Positions 31,971 to 38,164 of a DNA stretch of 38,164 nt are shown piece by piece (the first letter of the stretch is position 1; each line of letters begins with the position of its first letter). The position numbers were made by a program, and so were the translations under genes. This DNA is from Oscillospiraceae bacterium (GTDB taxonomy: Bacteria > Bacillota > Clostridia > Oscillospirales > Oscillospiraceae): positions 1-38,164 of the forward strand of contig JAFSIK010000015.1 of assembly GCA_017439805.1 (NCBI GenBank). Direction: 5' to 3'. The notes below the pieces were generated by a model. That model did no database searches and was not told where the DNA came from. It saw nothing but the letters and a program-made list of their open reading frames with translations.

Positions 31971-32032
31971 AATTTTTCTGACTTGGAGTAATAATAAAAA
32001 TAAGACTATTCCAAAAAAGAAGGCGGAAATAA

Positions 32033-32431
32033 ATGAAAAAAACTTACGATTTTTTGAAAGAGTGCATCCCGTTCTGGGTGGCCACCGTAAATGGCGAATG
32101 TGCTGCGTGCCGACCCTTTGGCGGCGTAATGGAGTATCAGGGGAAAATATATATTCCGTCCGGCAACAAGAAAAGCGTATATAACCAGATTAAAAATAAT
32201 CCAAATATTCAGATAACCGCCATCAGGCAAGGCACCCGTGATTGGATTCGTGTGACCGCAAAGGCGATGGAGGCAACTTCACCGGAAGAAAAGCAAGCAA
32301 TGTTTGACGCCTGCCCGGTTTTGTATAAACGCTATTCTTCGCCTGATGACGAAAACTTTGCCCTTTTCAAACTGGAAAATGTTAATTCTGTTTTGAATAC
32401 CGAACAGGGACAAATTGCTCTGACAGACTGA
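32033..32431 (+). CDS. Pyridoxamine 5'-phosphate oxidase-like (PNPOx) protein
   Basis: This 132-residue flavin-binding split-barrel protein matches the pattern of small clostridial PNPOx-like proteins: TYDFLKECIPFWVATVNGECAACRPFGGVMEYQGKIYIPSG, then NKKSVYNQIKNNPNIQITA and WIRVTAKAMEA. They probably bind FMN, F420 or heme, and their substrate is not known. The ribosome binding site is weak (GGCGG). It is divergent from and probably controlled by the TetR-family gene. It ends upstream of a LysR-type gene. Confidence 0.85.
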   Translation: MKKTYDFLKECIPFWVATVNGECAACRPFGGVMEYQGKIYIPSGNKKSVYNQIKNNPNIQITAIRQGTRDWIRVTAKAMEATSPEEKQAMFDACPVLYKRYSSPDDENFALFKLENVNSVLNTEQGQIALTD

Positions 32432-32505
32432 TTGTATTTGGTATTTCCGGTGATGGGCGCCGGTTATACATAAAATCACTCCTTGGGTCTGAATTTTGGT
32501 GCCAT

Positions 32506-32528
32506 GGGCGCGACATTTTGTCGCGCCC
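32506..32528 (+). repeat. Perfect 10-bp stem hairpin upstream of LysR gene
   Basis: GGGCGCGACA (32506-32515) pairs perfectly with TGTCGCGCCC (32519-32528), with a TTT loop. No T-run follows, so it is not a simple terminator. It could be an operator, an attenuator or the end of the preceding transcript. Confidence 0.6.
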
Positions 32529-32560
32529 GAAGACCCTCAAATGCGGAAAGGAGGAGCACA

Positions 32561-33496
32561 ATGAATTTGCAGCAACTTAGGTTTGTTATGGAAGTAGCCC
32601 GCCATCAATCTATATCAAAAGCGGCAGAGTCACTGTATGTCAGTCAACCGTTTCTCAGCAAAGCCATCCGCGAACTGGAAAGTGATCTGGGCATAGAAAT
32701 TTTTAAGCGAACGTCCAAAGGCGTATCCCCCACAAAAAAAGGCGAGGAATTTCTGTACCGTACCCGCTCACTTTTGAACCATGTAGACGAGATGGAGCGT
32801 ATTTACAAAGTAGCTCCAAAGGAAGAATACCAGCTTTCCCTGACGGTCCCCATCTCGTGCTACATAGCCCAGGCTTTCGTGACATTCATGCAGGAATTGT
32901 CTCAAAAAATTCGAATAAAGGTTGATTATCAGGAAGCCAACACCATGACCGCAATAAACAGAGTCGTGGACTATGACAGCAATATCGGCATAATCCGCTA
33001 TCAGGAAGATTACGAAGATTACTTTCTGCGCTATGTTGAGAGCAAGGAACTTGTGGCCAAGCCAATATGGAAATATTCATACAATCTGGTAATGTGCCGC
33101 AGCTCATATCTGGCAGACAAGGAAGAAATATTCCCTGAAGACCTTAAAAACCTAATTGAAATAAGCCATGGTGATCCCACCGTCCCCGCACTTCCCATAT
33201 CCACCGCTATGGAGATAAAGCAGCGGGATGCCAGCACAAGGGAGATAGTGGTTTATGAAAGACAAAGCCAGTTCGAACTTCTTTGCCAAATCCCCGATAC
33301 CTATATGTGGGCATCCCCCACTCCTAGAACTGTTCTTGAACGATATCCTCTGGTACAAAGAAAATGCTCCACTCCAGGGGCCGTGTATAAGGATGTGCTG
33401 ATTTGGCGCAAGGGTTACAAATTCACGGCCGAGGACAAGCTTTTTATAAAAAAAGTTCAGGATATGGTGGAAATCCTTGAAAATGATATTAATTAA
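32561..33496 (+). CDS. LysR-family transcriptional regulator
   Basis: This 311-residue LysR-type regulator starts MNLQQLRFVMEVARHQSISKAA, with a winged helix-turn-helix in residues 1-60 (SKAAESLYVSQPFLSKAIRELES). It continues into a two-lobe effector-binding domain whose ligand I cannot predict. The ATG at 32561 has AAGGAGG (32548-32554), a strong site; an in-frame start at 32483 lies upstream of it and is not used. The target is not obvious. The MATE exporter lies 88 nt downstream and the TIGR04076/CocE operon further on, both candidates. Confidence 0.9.
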   Translation: MNLQQLRFVMEVARHQSISKAAESLYVSQPFLSKAIRELESDLGIEIFKRTSKGVSPTKKGEEFLYRTRSLLNHVDEMERIYKVAPKEEYQLSLTVPISCYIAQAFVTFMQELSQKIRIKVDYQEANTMTAINRVVDYDSNIGIIRYQEDYEDYFLRYVESKELVAKPIWKYSYNLVMCRSSYLADKEEIFPEDLKNLIEISHGDPTVPALPISTAMEIKQRDASTREIVVYERQSQFELLCQIPDTYMWASPTPRTVLERYPLVQRKCSTPGAVYKDVLIWRKGYKFTAEDKLFIKKVQDMVEILENDIN

Positions 33497-33504
33497 GTTT
33501 GAAC

Positions 33505-33543
33505 AAACAGCCGATTTTGTATTATTACATGCGGCTGTTTTTG
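33505..33543 (+). terminator. Terminator after LysR gene
   Basis: A 9-bp stem (33505-33513 with 33532-33540) has an AT-rich 18-nt loop, followed by T-rich sequence. It separates the regulator from the MATE gene. Confidence 0.65.
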
Positions 33544-33584
33544 TGTGATATTCTATTTAAAAATATTCGGGCAAAGCGGGTGAA

Positions 33585-34970
33585 ATGATGCAACAATTTG
33601 CAAATACGACCCCGGATCCTCTTGGGACACATCCCATAGGCAGGCTTCTTTTGAAATATTCGATACCCACGGTTATAAGCCTGTTGGTTTCTTCGTTATA
33701 CAACATTGTTGATCAGATATTTATAGGGCAGGGCGTGGGACTTCTGGGAAATGCGGCCACAAATGTGGCATTTCCCATAAGTACCATCACCACGGCAGTT
33801 GCAATGCTTCTTGGGGTAGGCACAGCCGCCAATTTCAACCTTAAAATGGGCGCTGGCGAAAGGGACAACGCTAAAAAAATCGCGGGAAACGGCATTTTAT
33901 TTATGGCGTTTTTCGGAATAGTAATAGCGGTGCTTATAAGCTTGTTCCTGAAACCCATGCTTTGGGCCTTCGGAGCCACAGAGGAGAATTATACATACGT
34001 CTGGGATTACACCAAAATAATAGTTTTGGGATTGCCGTTTTTCATATTTGCAAACGGTGCCAGCTATCTGATACGGTCGGATGGCAGCCCGGCGTTCTCT
34101 ATGCTTTGCACAGTGTCTGGAGCAATCGTAAATATCATTTTAGATCCTATTTTTATTTTCCCCCTTGGCATGGGAATGGCCGGCGCCGCTTGGGCGACCA
34201 TTATTGGACAAATTCTTTCCGCAGCACTTGCAGCCGGATATTTCATTGTGACGAAGCTTCGTACCGTAAGATTTGATCGTGGAGCATTTAAACCAAGCGC
34301 TGTTTTTCTTCGCAGAATTGCCGCGCTGGGCGTTGCCCCGTTTTTGACACACATTGCCATGACGGTAGTGCAGATTGTTTTAAACAATACTCTCAATCAT
34401 TACGGAGCGGCGTCGGCGTATGGAACAGAAATACCCCTTGCAATATCAGGCATTATAACCAAAGTTAATTCCCTGCTTATGGCGTTTACTCTTGGCATAG
34501 CATTGGGAATGCAGCCAATAGTTGGCTACAATTACGGCCACAGGAATTACCGCAGAGTAAAACAAACGCTTAAGAAAGCGGTAATTGCGGGATTAGTAAT
34601 AAGCTTTGTGTTCTTTTTGGCGTTTCAGTTTGCGCCGCGGCATATCGCCTCTGTATTCGGAGCAGGGACAGAGCTTTACTATGAGTTTGCGGAAAAATAT
34701 TTCCGCATTTTTATGATGCTGCTGTTTGGCGGTGCGATTCAGCCTATAATAGCCAATTTCTTCAATTCCATAGGGCGCCCCACCCATGTGTTGTCCCTGT
34801 CAAGACAGCTTATTTTCCAGGCGCCTCTTATAATCATTTTACCTCTTATTTTTGGAATTGACGGCGTGCTTTACGCCGGTCCCATCGCCGACGCTGCAGT
34901 AATTATTCTGGCTGTTGTCCTTTGCCGTAGGCTTTTCAAAAAAATGCCTGATGAAAAAATAACTGCATAA
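33585..34970 (+). CDS. MATE-family multidrug/toxin efflux transporter
   Basis: This 461-residue membrane protein has about 12 helices in two pseudo-repeats. The first is ISLLVSSLYNIVDQIFIGQGVG, with GNAATNVAFPI and VGTAANFNLKMGAGE; the second half has ITKVNSLLMAFTLGIALGMQPIVGYNYG. It is MATE type (MepA/DinF-like), so it probably exports cationic compounds with a Na+ or H+ gradient; specificity is not readable. The ribosome binding site before the ATG at 33585 is weak. It follows the LysR gene by 88 nt and a terminator-like hairpin, so it likely has its own promoter. Confidence 0.9.
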   Translation: MMQQFANTTPDPLGTHPIGRLLLKYSIPTVISLLVSSLYNIVDQIFIGQGVGLLGNAATNVAFPISTITTAVAMLLGVGTAANFNLKMGAGERDNAKKIAGNGILFMAFFGIVIAVLISLFLKPMLWAFGATEENYTYVWDYTKIIVLGLPFFIFANGASYLIRSDGSPAFSMLCTVSGAIVNIILDPIFIFPLGMGMAGAAWATIIGQILSAALAAGYFIVTKLRTVRFDRGAFKPSAVFLRRIAALGVAPFLTHIAMTVVQIVLNNTLNHYGAASAYGTEIPLAISGIITKVNSLLMAFTLGIALGMQPIVGYNYGHRNYRRVKQTLKKAVIAGLVISFVFFLAFQFAPRHIASVFGAGTELYYEFAEKYFRIFMMLLFGGAIQPIIANFFNSIGRPTHVLSLSRQLIFQAPLIIILPLIFGIDGVLYAGPIADAAVIILAVVLCRRLFKKMPDEKITA

Positions 34971-34985
34971 TATAGGATTTATCAT

Positions 34986-35020
34986 GAGCGCCCTCGTTTT
35001 CGGGGGCGCTCTTTCGTTTT
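34986..35020 (+). terminator. Terminator after MATE gene
   Basis: An 8-bp GAGCGCCC/GGGCGCTC stem (34986-34993 with 35004-35011) is extended inward by three pairs around a TTTT loop. A T-rich stretch follows. Confidence 0.8.
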
Positions 35021-35060
35021 GTTGAAAGGCTTCGCACTTTTGTGAGCAAAAGACCCGAGT

Positions 35061-35086
35061 TTGAACAAAACCAAAAAAGTGTTCAA
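35061..35086. repeat. Inverted repeat, possible operator
   Basis: TTGAACA (35061-35067) and its complement TGTTCAA (35080-35086) are separated by 12 nt in the intergenic region ahead of the TIGR04076 gene. The spacing is compatible with a regulator dimer site. Confidence 0.4.
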
Positions 35087-35187
35087 CGTCGTTTACACAA
35101 TTTCGCAGTTTGTTCATTTATATTTATACATTTTCAACAAGCTAATCATAGTAAACTACAGGCGCCGTTAGGTAAAATTAATATAAA

Positions 35188-35204
35188 GATTGAATCATTC
35201 AATC
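35188..35204. promoter_or_regulatory. Inverted repeat ahead of TIGR04076 operon
   Basis: A perfect dyad, GATTGAA (35188-35194) and TTCAATC (35198-35204) with a 3-nt centre, lies 14 nt before the AGGAGA ribosome binding site. It could be an operator or a short leader hairpin. I see no clear -35/-10 pair nearby. Confidence 0.45.
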
Positions 35205-35231
35205 AAAACATATAATTAGGAGATGTGAGCT

Positions 35232-35981
35232 ATGTTTTCTGTTAAAGCAACTTTGGTTGGATTTATTGGCGATCCTGAGCATTATCCCTGCCACGCCGGC
35301 ATTCAGGTTGGCGACGAAGTAATTTTTAACGGCAACGAGATTATCGGCAAGTGCTGCGGCGATGCTTTCCCCGCCCTGGTCGAAAAAATGGTCACGGTAT
35401 CCTCCACCGGCCCCCGTTACGTTGACCCCGGTTACTACCACCTCTTTTGGCATTCTGTAAACAGCTATGCTGATCCCGAAAGAGCCAAGTATGACGGCAA
35501 CGGCTTTGTGCCCGTCAACGAGCCCTTTGAGCATCCCGCGCATCACGTAAGTGACCTTATCCCCAAGGGCGGCTTCTGCTGGCCTCCCACGGAAGAGCGC
35601 GTAGCCTGCAAGGACTGCATGGTAATGTGTCCCGACCTGCGCACCGCTGCCACCTGGAAGGTTGAGGCTTTCGATCTGGCCACCGCTGGCCACGGTCTGC
35701 CTTACACCCGTCGCCAGATGACCATTATGGACCGCGTTACCAAGGCCGGTGGCTCCTACGAGATCAACAAGATTATGGATCTGTATGACGATTTCGAAAT
35801 CAACGAAATTTACCCCACCCTGGTTCCCTCCATGATTCGTGAGATGATTGAAGAGTTGGAACTGCTTGACTTCGCTACCACCAAGGACGGCGTTGTTACC
35901 ATTACCGAGAAAGGTAAGGAGCGCGTAGCCCGCTACAAGACCGAAATCCCTGCCGAGCACGCCGAGGCCCTCAAGCTGTAA
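35232..35981 (+). CDS. TIGR04076-like protein fused to a winged-helix-like domain
   Basis: This 249-residue protein has an N-terminal region (about 1-150) resembling the uncharacterised TIGR04076 family: HAGIQVGDEVIFNGNE, CCGDAFPALVEK and ACKDCMVMCPDLRTAATWKVEAF. Four cysteines in CCGD and CKDCMVMC could bind metal. The C-terminal 85 residues (MTIMDRVTKAGGSYEINKIMDL...ELLDFATTKDGVVTITEKGKER) read like a winged-helix fold. Its role is unknown. It has an AGGAGATG ribosome binding site, and 29 nt separate it from the CocE-type gene, so it is the first gene of that operon. Confidence 0.7.
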   Translation: MFSVKATLVGFIGDPEHYPCHAGIQVGDEVIFNGNEIIGKCCGDAFPALVEKMVTVSSTGPRYVDPGYYHLFWHSVNSYADPERAKYDGNGFVPVNEPFEHPAHHVSDLIPKGGFCWPPTEERVACKDCMVMCPDLRTAATWKVEAFDLATAGHGLPYTRRQMTIMDRVTKAGGSYEINKIMDLYDDFEINEIYPTLVPSMIREMIEELELLDFATTKDGVVTITEKGKERVARYKTEIPAEHAEALKL

Positions 35982-36010
35982 CTTTATTTGTCCGAAAAAG
36001 GAGATTACAT

Positions 36011-37837
36011 ATGTCTAAGCAGAATAAGAGTGCATCCAGCAAGGTAGATCTTGCTGCTACAAAAGCATTTGAACTCAAAACAAAAAAGCAAATCTGCATG
36101 GGCAAAGAGGTTGACGTTGTCTTCCGTAAGCTTCCCGAGCGTCCCGCAATGGGCCAGTGGGCCTCCAAAGCTAAGGCAGGAGGCCGCCTGCCCATGTTCC
36201 TGGAAGATGGTTTTGGCAACTGGCCCGAACTGAACCCCCGCACTTACGAAGCCGCCCCCGGCATTCTGTGCGATCAGGACGTGGAAATCGTAATGCGTGA
36301 CGGTTGCAAAACCTATGCCGATATTTACCGTCCCAAGGATGCAGTAAATGTGCCCTGTATTATTGGCTGGAGCTGGTTCGGTAAGCGTCAGTGCACCGAT
36401 GACCCTGACCCCGAGGAAATTTCCTCCTACCAGACCTATGGTGTTCCTTACGGATCCTACTCCAAGAACGGCGGCTTTGAGGTTGCCGATCCCGAGTACT
36501 GGTGCCATAAGGGCTATGCTGTTTGTAAGTATGACCCCCGTGGAACAAACAACTCCGAGGGCGACATCACCGTAACCACTCAGCAGGAAGCCCGCGATAT
36601 GTATGATGTAATCGAGTTCATCGCCACCCTGCCTTGGTGTAACGGCAAGATTGGCATGTCCGGCGACTCCGGTCCTGCGGTTGCTCAGTGGAAAGCTGCC
36701 TCCATGAAGCCCCCCCACCTGGCAGCTATTGCCCCCTGGGAAGGTATTACCGACCAGTATAGAGAACTTATCTGCATAGGCGGTATACCCGAATGCGGTT
36801 TTAACCCCTTCCTGTGCTACAGTTTCTATGGTGCAAATGACATGGAGGACCTGTACCAGAACACCAAGATTCATCCCTATTTCGATGAATATTGGGAAGA
36901 AAAGGTCCCTCTGTTGGAAGAAATTGAGTGCCCTGCATATATCACTGCCGGTTGGACTCACTTCCATCTGCGTGGAACCATCAACGCCTGGCGCCATATC
37001 AGTTCCAAGCAGAAATGGATTCGCATCTACCGCGACTTCGAATGGGAGAACTACTACAAGGGTGAAAATATTGCCGACTTGAATCTGTTCTTCGACCGCT
37101 ACCTTAAGGGTATTCGCAATGGTTGGGAATCCACTCCCAAAGTTCGCATGGACCTGATGGATGCCTATGACTTTGATTATATGCTCAGACGTCCTGAGGA
37201 AGATTTCCCCCTGCCTCGTACAGAGTACAAGAAGCTCTATCTGGATGCCTCTAAGCGCTCCTTGAGTTTTGATAAGGTATCCAAGACCTCCAGCTTAAGC
37301 TATGATGCCAAAAAGGGACGTGCTACCTTCGACATAAAGTTTGACGAAGACACCGAACTGACCGGCTACATGAAGCTTCGCCTGTATGTAGAGGCCGATG
37401 GGAACGATGATATGGACCTGTTTGTCAACATTCAGAAACTGGATCCTGACGGCAAGTTCCTGCCCACCAACATTATCGGTGCGCCGCACCCCGGTACTGT
37501 GGGTCGTCTGCGTGTTTCCCTGCGCGCACTGGACGAGAAAAAATCCACAGATTTCAACCCCGTCAATGCCTACAACAATCCTCAGAAGCTGTCTCCCGGC
37601 GAGATTGTTCCGGTTGATATTGAAATCTGGCCTATTGGACGTTTCTGGCACAAAGGTGAACAGCTACGTGTAGATATCTCTGGCCACTTCCATCGCGAAG
37701 ATTGGTTTGAGCCCTTTGATTATGATTACATCAATCAGGGTAAACACATCATCCACACTGGCGGCGAATATGAGTCCTTCCTGCAGGTGCCTTATATTCC
37801 CCCAAAATACATCGCCGGCGATCACATCTACAGATAA
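36011..37837 (+). CDS. CocE/NonD-family hydrolase (X-Pro dipeptidyl-peptidase S15-like)
   Basis: This 608-residue alpha/beta hydrolase is of the CocE/NonD type. It has an 85-residue N-terminal extension, then DVEIVMRDGCKTYADIYRPKD and YDPRGTNNSEGD. The nucleophile elbow is GMSGDSGPAVAQW, where Ser about 220 aligns with the catalytic Ser but the usual GxSYxG reads GDSGPA. The jelly-roll C-terminal domain (LTGYMKLRLYVEADGNDDMDLFVNIQK) follows. The family hydrolyses esters or Xaa-Pro amide bonds; the substrate here is unknown. The start has an AAGGAG site. There is no signal peptide, so it is cytosolic. It lies between the TIGR04076-like gene and an M24 peptidase-like gene. Confidence 0.88.
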   Translation: MSKQNKSASSKVDLAATKAFELKTKKQICMGKEVDVVFRKLPERPAMGQWASKAKAGGRLPMFLEDGFGNWPELNPRTYEAAPGILCDQDVEIVMRDGCKTYADIYRPKDAVNVPCIIGWSWFGKRQCTDDPDPEEISSYQTYGVPYGSYSKNGGFEVADPEYWCHKGYAVCKYDPRGTNNSEGDITVTTQQEARDMYDVIEFIATLPWCNGKIGMSGDSGPAVAQWKAASMKPPHLAAIAPWEGITDQYRELICIGGIPECGFNPFLCYSFYGANDMEDLYQNTKIHPYFDEYWEEKVPLLEEIECPAYITAGWTHFHLRGTINAWRHISSKQKWIRIYRDFEWENYYKGENIADLNLFFDRYLKGIRNGWESTPKVRMDLMDAYDFDYMLRRPEEDFPLPRTEYKKLYLDASKRSLSFDKVSKTSSLSYDAKKGRATFDIKFDEDTELTGYMKLRLYVEADGNDDMDLFVNIQKLDPDGKFLPTNIIGAPHPGTVGRLRVSLRALDEKKSTDFNPVNAYNNPQKLSPGEIVPVDIEIWPIGRFWHKGEQLRVDISGHFHREDWFEPFDYDYINQGKHIIHTGGEYESFLQVPYIPPKYIAGDHIYR

Positions 37838-37890
37838 ACCCTGTCGCCTGAGACGTGAAAGTAGCATTTGCGCTGCTTGAAGTCATTAAC

Positions 37891-37932
37891 GGTAAATCGA
37901 GAACATGTTGTGTTCAATGTTCTCGATTTACC
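37891..37932 (+). repeat. Long perfect hairpin between CocE-type and M24 genes
   Basis: Two perfectly complementary 16-nt arms (37891-37906 and 37917-37932) flank a 10-nt loop. No T-run follows the 3' arm, and the next gene's ribosome binding site lies 25 nt on. It may be an mRNA processing or attenuation element, or a small palindromic repeat. Confidence 0.75.
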
Positions 37933-37972
37933 TGATTGCCATAAAAAATATAGTTTAGGAGTGAGTTTACCT

Positions 37973-38164
37973 ATGAGAAGTGGCTTTAATGGCGTTGATT
38001 TCGAAGACACTATAAATTATGATAAACTGAGAAAAGATCGCCTTGAGCGTGCCAAGAAGTACCTGAAGGAATCCGGCCTGGGTGCTATTCTTTGCTACGA
38101 CTTCAACAACATCCGCTACATCACCGGCACTCACATCGGTGAGTGGAACCGTGATAAGATGAAC
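37973..38164 (+). CDS. M24-family peptidase-like protein (creatinase/Xaa-Pro aminopeptidase-like), 5' part only
   Basis: The window ends 64 codons into this gene. The start, YDKLRKDRLERAKKYLKESGLGAILCYDFNNIRYITGTHIGEWN, matches the N-terminal creatinase-type domain of M24 proteins (prolidases, aminopeptidase P, creatinase and DddP-like enzymes). The metal-binding catalytic part lies beyond the window, so the activity is unknown. The ATG at 37973 has AGGAG at 37957-37961. It follows the CocE-type gene by 135 nt with a long hairpin between, so it is probably the third gene of the same operon. Confidence 0.8.
   Translation, partial: MRSGFNGVDFEDTINYDKLRKDRLERAKKYLKESGLGAILCYDFNNIRYITGTHIGEWNRDKMN

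Noticed and set aside
30312..35231. Mobile element with attachment site at tRNA-Leu
   Set aside because: No integrase, transposase or repeat of the tRNA 3' end was found, so only the general impression of inserted DNA is kept.
1..38164. CRISPR array, rRNA genes or intact insertion sequences
   Set aside because: No regularly spaced direct repeats, rRNA core sequence or transposase were seen anywhere in the window.

Overview
The window looks like chromosome from an anaerobic, low-redox Firmicute, most likely a clostridial gut-type organism (inference). The signs are strong GGAGG-type ribosome binding sites, TTG/GTG starts, sigma-A promoters with 17-bp spacers, a tetrahydrofolate (THF) riboswitch, an aldehyde:ferredoxin oxidoreductase, many ferredoxin-type clusters and ECF-type folate uptake. 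The main body is GC-rich. A patch from about 30.3 to 35.2 kb is visibly AT-richer and holds decayed genes.

Layout. 1-96 is an antisense-coding fragment joined abruptly to the 3' part of rpsB, so it is probably a chimeric contig end. 97-3057 (+): rpsB end, tsf, a DUF1858 redox-disulfide protein, trmK and a Nif3-like protein. 3087-8718 is mostly minus strand: a MobA-like/HD fusion, two lipoproteins, a YgiQ radical SAM enzyme and a histidine phosphatase-GNAT fusion, with one tiny glycine-rich ORF on the plus strand. 8899-18097 (+): a ten-gene Mrp/Mbh-type cation/proton antiporter operon with a split MrpA and four NuoL/M/N-like antiporter subunits, and no hydrogenase or NADH module. 18125-20945: a divergent pair, a FAD oxidoreductase with a BFD-like [2Fe-2S] domain and an iron alcohol dehydrogenase. 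20989-24354 (-): an aldehyde:ferredoxin oxidoreductase operon (small ORF, nitroreductase, four-cluster ferredoxin, AOR, MoaD-like protein).

24553-28946 (+) is a one-carbon/folate block: FchA cyclohydrolase, FolD, a formate/nitrite channel, then a THF riboswitch controlling a single-polypeptide FolC-FolT fusion. By eye, FolD has lost the Lys and Gln of the cyclohydrolase site, which fits with FchA supplying that step. The riboswitch leader shows competing pairings that could switch exposure of the ribosome binding site.

29005-30087 (-) is a DUF3810 membrane metalloprotease-like protein. It is divergent from tRNA-Leu(GAG), which has a perfect-consensus promoter. Downstream of the tRNA are a decayed Sel1-repeat ORF, a frameshifted minus-strand remnant, a TetR regulator divergent from a PNPOx-like protein, a LysR regulator and a MATE exporter. 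35232-38164 (+) holds a TIGR04076-like/winged-helix protein, a CocE/NonD-type hydrolase and the start of an M24 peptidase-family gene that runs off the window. This last operon is coherent but has no obvious assigned pathway.

All family calls come from reading motifs by eye; no database search was run.
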